This document shows, one piece after another, positions 1 through 8,634 of a DNA stretch of 64,000 bases. The DNA lies in assembly GCA_002342035.1 (NCBI GenBank), contig DDPE01000090.1, positions 62,001 through 126,000 on the forward strand. Direction: 5' to 3'. Position numbers and translations under genes: made by a program. Within the stretch, counting starts at the first letter, position 1. Each line of letters starts with the position of its first letter. This DNA is from Asticcacaulis sp. UBA2476 (GTDB taxonomy: Bacteria; Pseudomonadota; Alphaproteobacteria; Caulobacterales; Caulobacteraceae). Below the pieces are notes generated by a model, which ran no database searches, was not told the origin of the DNA, and saw only the letters and a program-made list of their open reading frames with translations.

Positions 1-1
1 C

Positions 2-205
2 ACCGGCGGGTTTGTGGCGGCACCTGTTGCGGGCCGTGTCATTGACCGCATAGCACCGTTTGTCGGCGTGGCGCGCAAGGAAGATAAGTTTACTCAGGCG
101 GAGTGGGACAAGGCTCCGGTCGTGGCCGAAGTCCAAAGCGGCGCTCAATCCGTTCCGACTCCGGTGGCCGCTGTAGCGCCCTTACCTGTATCGGGAGGTC
201 AGTAA
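2..205 (+). CDS. ftsI: FtsI (penicillin-binding protein 3), C-terminal fragment
   Basis: Only the last 67 residues are in the window; the reading frame is open from base 2. FtsI is the septal peptidoglycan transpeptidase. The start reads TGGFVAAPV, which matches the GG-x-VAAPVF-like stretch near the end of the FtsI transpeptidase domain, followed by RIAPFVGV and an Ala/Pro/Val-rich tail. The catalytic motifs lie upstream of the window. Its stop codon overlaps the murE start by one base (TAATG), which fits translational coupling inside the dcw cluster. The identification rests on this short tail plus the position directly before murE. Confidence 0.85.
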   Translation, partial: TGGFVAAPVAGRVIDRIAPFVGVARKEDKFTQAEWDKAPVVAEVQSGAQSVPTPVAAVAPLPVSGGQ

Positions 206-1692
206 TGGGTAAGGCCGGAATGAAGCTGTCTGACATCTTGCGCCGCGATCTGGACCACGATCCGGTCGTCACCGGCATCACCGCCGATAGCCGTAAGGTT
301 GGCGAAGGCGTGCTGTTCTGCGCGCTGCCCGGCACCAAGGTCGATGGCCGTGAGTTTATCCCACAGGCTCTGGCGGCGGGGGCGGCGGCGATTTTAACGC
401 CGGACGATGGCGCAAAGACGCAACTGAAAACCGTCGTCGATAATATCGACAGCCTGATAAAGGTTGCCGATGTCCGCCGCGCCTATGCGCTGGCGGCCAA
501 GACGTTTTATGGCGCGCAACCCAAAACCTGCGTGGCGATCACCGGCACCAATGGCAAGACGTCGGTGGCGACGTTCTGCCGGCAGATGTTTGCCCATATG
601 GGCCGTAAATCGGCCAGCATGGGGACGCTCGGCGTTGTCAAGCAGGACGGGATTGTGGAAACCGCCATTACCGCACCGGGGCTTACGACCCCCGATGCCG
701 CCGATGTGGCGCGCTATATGGCAGAGCTTGCCGCCGATGGTGTCACCCATATGGCGCTGGAGGCGTCATCGCATGGGATTGATCAGCGCCGGTTGGACGG
801 CGTAACGCTTACAGCAGCCGGTTTCACCAATCTGACGCAGGATCACCTCGATTACCACGCCACGATGGACAGCTATCGTCAGGCCAAGCTGCGCCTGTTT
901 GAGCAGCTTTTGCCACGCGGACGACAAGCCGTGCTTAATGCCGATTCGGATGCCTATAACGCCTTTGCGGCGACGGCGATCATGTCGGGCGCCAATGTCA
1001 TGAGCGTGGGTGAACGCGGTCAGCACCTGACCCTCATCCAGCGCGATCTGATTGCCGATGGCCAGATCCTGCACCTTGATCACTATGGCAAACGCTATGA
1101 GGTCAAGCTACCGCTGGCCGGTCTGTTTCAGGCGTCGAATGCTTTGGTTGCGGCGGGGTTGTGTCTGGCGGCCGGGGAGGCGATTGATGATGTGCTGGCG
1201 TCGCTAACTCACCTGACCGGCGCGCGCGGCCGTCTTGAGCGGGTCGGCACGAAACCCAATGGCGCGGAAATCTATGTCGATTATGCCCACACACCTGATG
1301 GGCTGGAAACGGTCTTAAAGGCCCTGCGCCCCCATACCAAAGGCCGGTTGTTGTGTGTGTTTGGTTGCGGCGGTGACCGCGACAAGACCAAACGGCCGAT
1401 CATGGGCGGTATTGCCCAGCGCCTGTCGGACCTGAGCTTTGTTACCGATGATAATCCGCGTTCCGAAGCGGCTGAGGTCATTCGGGCTGAGGTGATTGCG
1501 GGCATGACCGGCACCGGTGGCTATAAAGATATCGGTGACCGTCGCGCCGCCATTTTTGAGGCGGTCAGTCAGTTGCAAACCGGCGATGTGCTGGTGGTCG
1601 CCGGAAAAGGTCACGAGCAGGGTCAGATTATCAAAGGGCAAGTCTTGCCTTTCGATGACGCCGGTGTAGTGCTTGAGGCGCTAAATACATAA
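205..1692 (+). CDS. murE: MurE, UDP-MurNAc-tripeptide synthetase
   Basis: Adds the third stem-peptide residue to UDP-MurNAc-L-Ala-D-Glu in the cytoplasm. The 495-residue protein has a Mur-ligase N-domain, the ATP loop GTNGKT at residues 114-119, the central Mur-ligase domain and the C-terminal domain. The DNPR motif (residues 416-419) is the signature of enzymes that add meso-diaminopimelate rather than lysine. I chose ATG 205 because GGGAGG lies 7 bases upstream and because it overlaps the ftsI stop; the frame stays open further upstream to 103, but that would bury the start inside ftsI. It is followed by a palindromic repeat before murF. Confidence 0.97.
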   Translation: MGKAGMKLSDILRRDLDHDPVVTGITADSRKVGEGVLFCALPGTKVDGREFIPQALAAGAAAILTPDDGAKTQLKTVVDNIDSLIKVADVRRAYALAAKTFYGAQPKTCVAITGTNGKTSVATFCRQMFAHMGRKSASMGTLGVVKQDGIVETAITAPGLTTPDAADVARYMAELAADGVTHMALEASSHGIDQRRLDGVTLTAAGFTNLTQDHLDYHATMDSYRQAKLRLFEQLLPRGRQAVLNADSDAYNAFAATAIMSGANVMSVGERGQHLTLIQRDLIADGQILHLDHYGKRYEVKLPLAGLFQASNALVAAGLCLAAGEAIDDVLASLTHLTGARGRLERVGTKPNGAEIYVDYAHTPDGLETVLKALRPHTKGRLLCVFGCGGDRDKTKRPIMGGIAQRLSDLSFVTDDNPRSEAAEVIRAEVIAGMTGTGGYKDIGDRRAAIFEAVSQLQTGDVLVVAGKGHEQGQIIKGQVLPFDDAGVVLEALNT

Positions 1693-1718
1693 GATTTGTT
1701 TCTCAGTCCGACTTTTTG

Positions 1719-1809
1719 CCCCTCACCCCAACCCTCTCCCCGCGAGCAGGGAGAGGGAGCAGAAAGGTCCCCTCGCCCCATTTCATGGGGAGAGGGTTAG
1801 GGTGAGGGG
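1719..1809. repeat. Composite GC-rich palindromic element between murE and murF
   Basis: The outer 23-bp arms (1719-1741 and 1787-1809) are inverted copies with one mismatch. Nested inside are two shorter hairpins, a CTCTCCC/GGGAGAG pair and a CCCCAT/ATGGGG pair. The same word family (CCCTCACCCC, CTCTCCCC) recurs at 12811 and, in variant form, at 4399, 5988, 13901 and 42631. It looks like a REP-like mobile palindrome sitting between two coupled genes; a role as transcript stabiliser or attenuator is inference. Confidence 0.8.
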
Positions 1810-1830
1810 CCACTAAACATTTGAGAGAGC

Positions 1831-3252
1831 ATGACCGAAGTTTTGTGGACGGCAAAGGAATGGGCGCAGGCCGTAGGCGGTCGTCTGGTCGATGCGACGG
1901 GGGCACCGCTCGGTGACGCTGATGCCATCGCGCTCCATGCCTCTAACGTCAATTTCGACAGCCGCGCCATTGAGGTCGGTGATATATTTCTGGCCCTAAA
2001 AGGCGCGCGCGACGGCCATGAATTTGTGGCCGGAGCGTACAAGGCCGGAGCGGCCTTTTGCGTAACCGAACGCGCTATAGACGGCGCGGTGTGTTGTGTG
2101 GTCGACGATGTGCAAACCGCGTTAGAGTCTGCCGCCGTCTATGCCCGTGACCGGGCCATTGGCTGCAAACGTGGGGCAGTGACCGGCAGTGTCGGTAAGA
2201 CCTCGGTCACCCAAATGGTCATGGCGACGCTTAAGCGCGCCGGACGCGCCCATTCGGCGATCAAGAGCTTTAACAACCACATTGGCGTGCCGCTGACGTT
2301 GGTGAGGATGCCGCGTGAGACTGAGCGGGCGGTGTTTGAAATCGGCATGAACCATGCGGATGAAATCACACCGCTGTCGAAATTCGTGGCCCCCGATGCG
2401 GTCATCATCACCACGGTCGGCGCGGTTCATACCGAAAACTTTCCCGACGGTGAACTGGGGATCGTTAAGGCCAAGGCCGAGATCTTTGACGGGCTGCAAC
2501 CCGGCGGTTTGGCCATCCTCAATGCCGACAATAAATGGTTTGATGACCTTAAGACGCGGGCCGAGGGCATCGGCGCGAAGGTGGTCTCATTCGGCGAAAG
2601 TGTTGGGGCCGACGCGCTGCTGACCGGCTATGATGTCATAAGCGATCCTGACGGTGACTATGCCCGCGTTCAGGCCGAAATTCACGGCCAGAGCTATGAC
2701 TTCAAACTCTATACGACCGGCAAACATCAGGCGGTCAACGCCATGTCGGTTCTGCTGATGGCCGAGGCTTTGGGGGTTGATCTCAAGGTCGCCATTGCCG
2801 CGCTGGAGGATTTCTGCCCCCTGGCCGGACGCGGTAGTGTGCGTCACGTCACGGTGGACGGCAAGGCCATTACGGTCATCGACGAAAGCTATAATGCCAA
2901 CCCGATATCGATGACCGCGACCATCGAATCGCTGGGTGCCCGCAGCGTTTCTGCCGGTCAGCGCAAGATAGTGGTGCTGACCGACATGCTGGAGCTTGGC
3001 CCCGATGAAGCCGCCCTCCATGCCGGACTTTTGAGCGTGATTGAGGCGCAAGCCATTGATAAGGTTTACTGCGCTGGGCCGCTGATGGCGAACCTGTGGC
3101 AGATAGTACCGCCCGCCCTGAAAGGTGGCTATGCTGCCACGGCGTCCGAATTGATCGCGCCGTTAAAAGCAGACTTGCGCTCAGGGGATGTGGTCATGAT
3201 AAAGGGCTCCAACGGCTCGAAAGCCGGTTTGATCGCCGCGTCTCTCGTATAA
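1831..3252 (+). CDS. murF: MurF, UDP-MurNAc-tripeptide:D-Ala-D-Ala ligase
   Basis: Attaches D-Ala-D-Ala to complete the UDP-MurNAc-pentapeptide. The 473-residue protein shows the MurF form of the ATP loop, GSVGKTSV, near residue 114, then NNHIGVPLTL and the EIGMNH motif typical of the central domain, and ESYNANP in the C-terminal domain. The ATG follows GAGAGAG at a suitable distance, just downstream of the palindromic element. It sits between murE and mraY in the conserved order, so it is probably co-transcribed with them unless the repeat attenuates the message. Confidence 0.97.
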   Translation: MTEVLWTAKEWAQAVGGRLVDATGAPLGDADAIALHASNVNFDSRAIEVGDIFLALKGARDGHEFVAGAYKAGAAFCVTERAIDGAVCCVVDDVQTALESAAVYARDRAIGCKRGAVTGSVGKTSVTQMVMATLKRAGRAHSAIKSFNNHIGVPLTLVRMPRETERAVFEIGMNHADEITPLSKFVAPDAVIITTVGAVHTENFPDGELGIVKAKAEIFDGLQPGGLAILNADNKWFDDLKTRAEGIGAKVVSFGESVGADALLTGYDVISDPDGDYARVQAEIHGQSYDFKLYTTGKHQAVNAMSVLLMAEALGVDLKVAIAALEDFCPLAGRGSVRHVTVDGKAITVIDESYNANPISMTATIESLGARSVSAGQRKIVVLTDMLELGPDEAALHAGLLSVIEAQAIDKVYCAGPLMANLWQIVPPALKGGYAATASELIAPLKADLRSGDVVMIKGSNGSKAGLIAASLV

Positions 3253-3278
3253 TTCTGGTTTAAGGTTTCAGACGGTTC

Positions 3279-4391
3279 ATGTTTTACTGGCTCTACGAAC
3301 AATATGCGGGGATGGCGAACCATATTCCGCTGCTGAACCTGCTGAAATATCTGACGGTGCGCATTGCGCTGGCGCTGGCGACGTCATGGATCGTCGCGGT
3401 GGCGCTGGGGTCGCGCTTCATCCGCTGGATGCGCTCAAAGCAGGGTAAGGGCCAGCCGATCCGCGAAGACGGCCCCGCCGGACACCTGCTGACCAAAAAA
3501 GGCACGCCGACCATGGGCGGGCTAATGATTCTGGCTGGTATTTTAGTGGCGACCTTGTTGTGGGCTGACCTTAGTAATCCGGCAGTCTGGGTCGTGCTGG
3601 GGGTGACGCTGGCGTTCGGGGGCTTAGGTTTCATTGATGACTATGCCAAGGTCACCAAGCAATCGTCGGCCGGTTTGTCGTCCATTCAAAAGCTGATCGC
3701 ACAGACTGTGGTGGCGGTGATTGCGGTGTGGGCTTTGGTACAGTTCGGGCCGCAGTCACCAACTTCACCGGAATTGCATACGTCGCTGGCCGTGCCGGTG
3801 TTCAAGAATTTTCTGCTTAATCTCGGCTGGTTTTATGTCGTGTTTGGGGCGGTGGTCATTATCGGCGCGTCCAATGCGGTGAACCTTACCGACGGGCTGG
3901 ATGGCCTCGCTATCGTGCCGGTGATCTTTGCCGCCGGGGCGTTTGCGCTGATTTCCTATCTTGTCGGCAACTATGTGTTCGCCGGTTATCTGAATGTCCA
4001 TTTCGTGCCGCGCGTCGGGGATGTGGCGGTGATCTGCGCGGCCATTATCGGCGGCGGCATGGGCTTTTTGTGGTACAATGCCCCGCCGGCCAAGATCTTC
4101 ATGGGCGATACCGGATCGCTGGCGCTGGGCGGCGGTCTGGGCGCGGTGGCGGTGACCACAAAGCATGAGATTGTGCTGGCCATTGTCGGTGGCCTGTTTG
4201 TGATGGAGGCCCTGTCGGTCATGATCCAGGTCGGCTATTTCAAGCTGACGGGTAAGCGCGTGTTCCTGATGGCCCCAATCCACCACCACTTTGAAAAGCT
4301 CGGTTGGGCGGAATCGACGGTGGTTATCCGCTTCTGGATTATAGCTGCGTTGCTCGCCATGATCGGTTTGGCGACGTTGAAACTACGGTAA
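3279..4391 (+). CDS. mraY: MraY, phospho-MurNAc-pentapeptide transferase
   Basis: Integral membrane enzyme that transfers phospho-MurNAc-pentapeptide to undecaprenyl phosphate, forming lipid I. At 370 residues it has the usual length, with about ten hydrophobic segments. Diagnostic motifs are present: DDYAKV, NLTDGLDGLA, the Mg-binding MGDTGSLALGG, and HHHFEKLGW close to the C-terminus. It starts 26 bases after the murF stop and is followed by a long palindromic element before murD. Confidence 0.97.
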   Translation: MFYWLYEQYAGMANHIPLLNLLKYLTVRIALALATSWIVAVALGSRFIRWMRSKQGKGQPIREDGPAGHLLTKKGTPTMGGLMILAGILVATLLWADLSNPAVWVVLGVTLAFGGLGFIDDYAKVTKQSSAGLSSIQKLIAQTVVAVIAVWALVQFGPQSPTSPELHTSLAVPVFKNFLLNLGWFYVVFGAVVIIGASNAVNLTDGLDGLAIVPVIFAAGAFALISYLVGNYVFAGYLNVHFVPRVGDVAVICAAIIGGGMGFLWYNAPPAKIFMGDTGSLALGGGLGAVAVTTKHEIVLAIVGGLFVMEALSVMIQVGYFKLTGKRVFLMAPIHHHFEKLGWAESTVVIRFWIIAALLAMIGLATLKLR

Positions 4392-4398
4392 GCAAGGG

Positions 4399-4544
4399 CC
4401 CCCACCACCATCCTTTGCCTTTCAGGCTCGGATGGTCCCCCTCCCCAGTAAACTGGGGAGGTATAACAAAATAGTACCTCCCCAACTCGGTTGGGGAGGG
4501 GGACCGCACGAAGCCCGTTTACGGGCGAGATGTGGTGGTGGGGG
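4399..4544. repeat. 146-bp composite palindromic element between mraY and murD
   Basis: The outer arms CCCCCACCACCA (4399-4410) and its near-complement GTGGTGGTGGGGG (4532-4544) enclose two GC-rich hairpins, CTCCCCAG-taaa-CTGGGGAG and CTCCCCAAC-tcg-GTTGGGGAG. These are themselves arranged as a larger palindrome running from GGTCCCCCTCCCC to GGGGAGGGGGACC. It has the same construction as the 1719-1809 element. The open frame of murD extends into this repeat, so any murD start inside it is doubtful. Confidence 0.8.
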
Positions 4545-4565
4545 CATCTTTATGGAGAGTTCGGT

Positions 4566-5981
4566 TTGATTCCGGTTAAAGGTTTTGAAGGCAAACGCGT
4601 TGCCATTTTCGGTCTGGGTCGCTCAGGCTTAAGTGCTGCGCGGGCGCTAAAGGCCGGCGGGGCCGAACCGCTGTTGTGGGACGATAAGCCCCAGAACATG
4701 CTGGCCGCCACAAAGGAAGGCTTCACGATTGAGAACCTGAAATCCGCCGACTGGTCAGAGATTGATGCCCTGATGCTGTCGCCGGGGGTACCGCTGACCC
4801 ACCCTGAGCCGCACTGGTCGGTGGTGGCGGCAAATGCCGCAAACGTGCCAGTGCTGGGCGATATTGAGCTGTTTGCCCGCACGATCAATGCCCTGCCGGA
4901 GCGCAAACGCCCGAAAACCATTGCCATAACCGGCACGAACGGTAAATCAACGACCACGGCCCTGATTGGCCATATTTTGAAATCGGCCGGTAAGAACGTC
5001 CATGTCGGCGGCAATATCGGCATCGGCGTGCTTGATCTGCCCGCGATTGAGCCGGGCAGTATCTATGTCATTGAAACCTCCAGCTACCAGCTTGATCTGA
5101 CCCACAGCTTCAAGCCTGACGTGTCGGTGCTGATGAATTTTTCGCCGGACCATCTGGATCGCCACGGCGATATGGACGGCTATATCAAGGCCAAACTACG
5201 CATCTTCGCCAATCAGGGCGCATCCGAGACCGCCGTGATCGGCGCGGACGATCAGTGGACGCAAAGCGTACTGACCGAGATGAACGCCCATCCGTCGGTC
5301 AAGCTGATCCCGATCTCGGCGCGCCGGACCTTGGGGCGCGGGGTTTATGCCCTGAACGGTATGATCTATGACGCGACGACCGACCGCGCTAAGGCGGTGT
5401 TCGACCTGAAAACCGCCCGCTCACTGGTTGGGCGCCACAACTGGCAAAACGCCTGCGCGGCCTACAGCGCGTGTAAGGCGCTTGGGCTTTCCGCAGAGGT
5501 GATCGCGTCGGGGCTGAAATCCTTCCCCGGCCTTGATCACCGCATGCAGGAAGTGGGGCGGATCGGTAAGGTGCGTTTCGTCAATGACTCCAAGGCGACC
5601 AATGCTGATGCGGCCCGTCAGGCCATGTCGAGCTATGATCAGTTTTACTGGATTGCCGGTGGCCGTGCCAAGGCCGGTGGTATCGAGAGCCTGTCTGATC
5701 TGTTCCCGCGGGTGAAAGGTGCGTTCCTGATCGGGGAAGCGGCGGAACTGTTTGAAAAAACGATAGGTGCCGCAGCCCCTTGCGTTCAGTCGCGTCATTT
5801 GTTTACCGCCGTGGCTCAGGCCTATGCCGAGGCCGAAAAGACCGGAAAGCCAGAGGTCGTGCTGCTGTCGCCCGCCTGCGCCTCCTTCGATCAGTTTCCG
5901 GATTTCGAAGCGCGTGGTGACGCCTTTAAGGACGCGGTGGCCGAGATATCGAAATCGATTATCGCGGGGGCGGCGTCCTAG
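4566..5981 (+). CDS. murD: MurD, UDP-MurNAc-L-Ala:D-Glu ligase
   Basis: Adds D-glutamate to UDP-MurNAc-L-alanine. It contains a Rossmann-like N-domain (VAIFGLGRSGL), the ATP loop GTNGKSTTT, the central motif FSPDHLDRH and a C-terminal SKATNADA segment. I place the start at TTG 4566, giving 471 residues beginning with (M)IPVKGFEG, because GGAGAG lies 6 bases upstream and that N-terminus matches what I recall of alphaproteobacterial MurD. The frame is also open to 4491, but the extra codons translate the palindromic repeat (Trp-Trp-Trp and so on) and are unlike MurD. Confidence 0.95.
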   Translation: MIPVKGFEGKRVAIFGLGRSGLSAARALKAGGAEPLLWDDKPQNMLAATKEGFTIENLKSADWSEIDALMLSPGVPLTHPEPHWSVVAANAANVPVLGDIELFARTINALPERKRPKTIAITGTNGKSTTTALIGHILKSAGKNVHVGGNIGIGVLDLPAIEPGSIYVIETSSYQLDLTHSFKPDVSVLMNFSPDHLDRHGDMDGYIKAKLRIFANQGASETAVIGADDQWTQSVLTEMNAHPSVKLIPISARRTLGRGVYALNGMIYDATTDRAKAVFDLKTARSLVGRHNWQNACAAYSACKALGLSAEVIASGLKSFPGLDHRMQEVGRIGKVRFVNDSKATNADAARQAMSSYDQFYWIAGGRAKAGGIESLSDLFPRVKGAFLIGEAAELFEKTIGAAAPCVQSRHLFTAVAQAYAEAEKTGKPEVVLLSPACASFDQFPDFEARGDAFKDAVAEISKSIIAGAAS

Positions 5982-5987
5982 CCATAA

Positions 5988-6141
5988 GAACTCCCCCTCT
6001 TGGAGGGGGAGCTGAAATCAAACTCGTTTGGTTTCAGAGGGGGTAACTTACACTGGGCCTTTAACCCTCGCTGATAATTTTTGAGGTCTCAAAATCATCA
6101 GCTTCCCCTACCCCGCACGGGCGGCCCCGCAGGGGGAGTTC
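5988..6141. repeat. 154-bp composite palindromic element between murD and ftsW
   Basis: The outer arms GAACTCCCCCT (5988-5998) and AGGGGGAGTTC (6131-6141) are perfect inverted copies. Inside are three further hairpins: CTCCCCCTC-ttg-GAGGGGGAG, a CTGAAA.CAAAC/GTTTG.TTTCAG stem, and a stem pairing CTGAT.ATTTT.GAG with CTC.AAAT.ATCAG. This makes four nested or adjacent dyads in 154 bp. It belongs to the same structural class as the elements upstream of murF and murD, although its inner sequences differ. Confidence 0.75.
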
Positions 6142-6234
6142 AGTAAAGAAAAACTTTTTCACAGTTAACATCCGTTAACCCTCATCCTCTACACCTAAAG
6201 CCTTACGCATAATCCGTCATTTTCAGGTGAGATC

Positions 6235-7398
6235 ATGGCCACCGGTTTCGCTCAGGCTTTTTCCCGCACCGACCGCAGGCCGATGGCCATGTGGTGGTGG
6301 ACGGTAGACCGCGCCACCATGGTAATGGTCGCGTCGCTGATCATTGTCGGGCTGTTGTTTTCGTTCTCGTCATCGCCGGTGGCGGCGGCCAAGATCGGGG
6401 CGCATTCGCCGATCTATTTCACCCAGCGCCATATCCTGTTTGCTGTGGCGGCGATATCGGTGATGATGGCGATTTCCATGCTGTCACTGAAAGGCGTCAA
6501 GCGCGTCAGTGCGGCTATCTACAGCGTCTCGATCCTGATCATGATCCTGTTGCCGTTCATCGGCCATACTTCAAAAGGCGGTCAGCGCTGGCTCAACCTC
6601 GGCTTTTTCAAGCTGCAACCGTCTGAGTTTCTCAAGCCCGCCTTGATAATCCTCATCGCCTGGATGTTTGCCGAAGGGCAAAAAGGTAAGGGCGTGCCGG
6701 GGGTGACTATCGCCTTTTGTCTTTACGTGCTGGCGGTGGCGTTGCTGCTTATTCAGCCAGATGTGGGGCAATCCCTGCTGATTACCATCGCGTTCGGAGC
6801 CTGTTTCTTTATCTCCGGCGTGCCGGTGCGCTGGATCGTGGGGCTGGGGGCCAGTGTCATGGCGGCCTTGGTGGGTCTGTTTTTCGTGCAGCCGCACTTT
6901 CGCAACCGCATCATGGGCTTCATCAATCCGGACGGTGATAAATATCAGGTCAATGCCGGGTTGTCGGCGATTTCCAACGGTGGCCTGTGGGGGCAGGGCA
7001 TCAACGAAGGCACGCAAAAACGCTTCATCCCTGATCTGCATACCGATTTTATCTATTCCGTGATCGGCGAAGAGGCCGGGCTGTTCTGGTCGCTGGCGAT
7101 TATTCTGGTCTTTGGGATTATCGTTATTCGCGGTCTGATCAAGGCCATGTCGATGAGCGATCCGTTCCGCCAGATCGCCACATCAGGTCTCTACGTCATG
7201 CTGGGGACGCAGGTGTTCATCAACATCAGCGTCAATTTGGGCGTCATTCCGCCAAAAGGCATGACCTTGCCATTTATTTCTTACGGCGGGTCGTCCTTGC
7301 TGGCCATGGGGCTGACGATGGGCTTTATTCTGGCCCTGACCCGCAAGCGGTCAGGGGAATTGCCGGTCAATGACGACAAAGACCCGACCAAGTGGTAG
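6235..7398 (+). CDS. ftsW: FtsW, septal SEDS peptidoglycan glycosyltransferase
   Basis: Polytopic SEDS-family membrane protein that polymerises lipid II at the division septum together with FtsI. It has 387 residues and about ten transmembrane segments. Family motifs include KGGQRWLNLGFFKLQPSEF, the QPDVGQS segment, and the C-terminal GMTLPFISYGGSS. The start is ATG 6235, preceded by AGGTGAG. The 93 bases before it, downstream of the repeat, contain TTAAC words but no clear promoter that I can defend. A perfect 11-bp palindrome lies between ftsW and murG. Confidence 0.97.
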   Translation: MATGFAQAFSRTDRRPMAMWWWTVDRATMVMVASLIIVGLLFSFSSSPVAAAKIGAHSPIYFTQRHILFAVAAISVMMAISMLSLKGVKRVSAAIYSVSILIMILLPFIGHTSKGGQRWLNLGFFKLQPSEFLKPALIILIAWMFAEGQKGKGVPGVTIAFCLYVLAVALLLIQPDVGQSLLITIAFGACFFISGVPVRWIVGLGASVMAALVGLFFVQPHFRNRIMGFINPDGDKYQVNAGLSAISNGGLWGQGINEGTQKRFIPDLHTDFIYSVIGEEAGLFWSLAIILVFGIIVIRGLIKAMSMSDPFRQIATSGLYVMLGTQVFINISVNLGVIPPKGMTLPFISYGGSSLLAMGLTMGFILALTRKRSGELPVNDDKDPTKW

Positions 7399-7405
7399 CT
7401 TCGCT

Positions 7406-7432
7406 CACCTTAAAATTTCCAATTTTAAGGTG
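7406..7432. repeat. Perfect 11-bp inverted repeat between ftsW and murG
   Basis: CACCTTAAAAT (7406-7416) and ATTTTAAGGTG (7422-7432) are exact inverted copies separated by five bases, followed by GTTTTAAG. It could be a weak terminator or an intercistronic hairpin affecting murG translation, as it ends about 20 bases before the murG start. Unlike the other dcw junction elements it is AT-rich. Confidence 0.7.
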
Positions 7433-7451
7433 GTTTTAAGTCAAGAAAGTA

Positions 7452-8573
7452 GTGGCCGTGGCCGATCAAAAACAAAAAGATTCCAAACTCGCGGTCGTAG
7501 CGGCGGGGGGCACCGGTGGGCATATGTTTCCCGCCGAAGCTCTGGCGCGGGAGCTGATTGATCGCGGCTGGCGGATCGTCTTGGCCTCGGATACGCGCGG
7601 GGCCGCCTATGCTGAAAACTTTCCGGCGCTGGAGCGGCTATCGCTGGAGGCGGCGACCTTTAAGCGCGGCGATATCATCGGCATGATCCGCGCGGGGATC
7701 AAGATCGCCACCGGCGTGCTTCAGGCCCGCAAAGCCTTTGCACGGCTGAAACCGGATGCCGTTATTGGCTTTGGCGGCTACCCGTCCTATCCGGCGTTGA
7801 TTGCGGCCATTACCCGCTCAGATACCACGCTTATCCATGAACAAAATTCTGTTCTGGGGCGCTCAAACCGCGAACTGGTCACCCGCGTCGATGCCGTCGC
7901 CTGCGCCTTTCCGACCTTGAAAATGGCACCCGAAGCTCTGACGGGTAAGGTTGAGGTGGTGGGCAATCCTGTGCGCCCTGACATCCGTGCGCTTTATGAC
8001 AAACCTTATCCCGACAGCTTTAAACCGATCCGTATTCTGGTCACCGGCGGCTCGCAAGGCGCGAAAATACTGTCGGAGACCGTGCCGCAAGCTCTGGCCC
8101 TTCTGCCCGCATCGCTGCGGATACGCTTAAGCGTTGAGCAGCAAACCCGCGCCGAACAGGTCGATCAGGCCAAAGCCATCTATGCCGAAGCGGGCATCGA
8201 AGCGGATATCGCGCCGTTTTTCAATAATATGGCGCAGCGGCTGGAGCGCGCCCATCTGGTCATTGGCCGGGCCGGGGCCTCGACCTGTTGTGAACTGGCG
8301 GTGGCCGGAAAACCGTCCGTCCTGATCCCGCTCAAGATCGCGGCTGATAATCACCAGTTCTACAACGCCGAAGTGCTGAAAGACGCAGGCGGCGCGGTCG
8401 TCATCAATGAAGACGACGCCGATGCTGAAACCCTGGCCGAGGCGATTAAGACCCTGATCGACCAGCCGGTGCGCCTCAAGGGCATGGCGGTGTGCGCACG
8501 GTCTGTCGCGCGCGCCGACGCCGCCAAACGGCTGGCCGATCTGGTTGAACGTACCGTGGCCAAAAAGGCGTGA
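7452..8573 (+). CDS. murG: MurG, lipid II synthase (UDP-GlcNAc transferase)
   Basis: Peripheral membrane glycosyltransferase (GT28) converting lipid I to lipid II. It has 373 residues. Motifs: the glycine-rich AAGGTGGHMFPA near the N-terminus, GFGGYPSYP, HEQNSVLGRSNR, the second Gly-rich loop TGGSQGAK and the UDP-binding RAGASTCCEL. The start is a GTG, either 7452 or 7458; the AAGAAAG upstream is better spaced for 7458, and the two differ by two residues. It follows ftsW and precedes an unrelated permease. Confidence 0.96.
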   Translation: MAVADQKQKDSKLAVVAAGGTGGHMFPAEALARELIDRGWRIVLASDTRGAAYAENFPALERLSLEAATFKRGDIIGMIRAGIKIATGVLQARKAFARLKPDAVIGFGGYPSYPALIAAITRSDTTLIHEQNSVLGRSNRELVTRVDAVACAFPTLKMAPEALTGKVEVVGNPVRPDIRALYDKPYPDSFKPIRILVTGGSQGAKILSETVPQALALLPASLRIRLSVEQQTRAEQVDQAKAIYAEAGIEADIAPFFNNMAQRLERAHLVIGRAGASTCCELAVAGKPSVLIPLKIAADNHQFYNAEVLKDAGGAVVINEDDADAETLAEAIKTLIDQPVRLKGMAVCARSVARADAAKRLADLVERTVAKKA

Positions 8574-8634
8574 TTTCAGTAGCGCGTCTTTATACGTTGC
8601 GTGGTAGTTTTATCGGGCAAGATTAGGGGATTCT

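Noticed and set aside
4491..4565. N-terminal extension of MurD
   Set aside because: These codons lie in or next to the palindromic repeat and would add a Trp-rich segment foreign to MurD; the TTG at 4566 has a good ribosome site.
6165..6178. TTAA-N6-TTAA upstream of ftsW as a CtrA box
   Set aside because: The spacer is six bases, not the seven required by the CtrA consensus.
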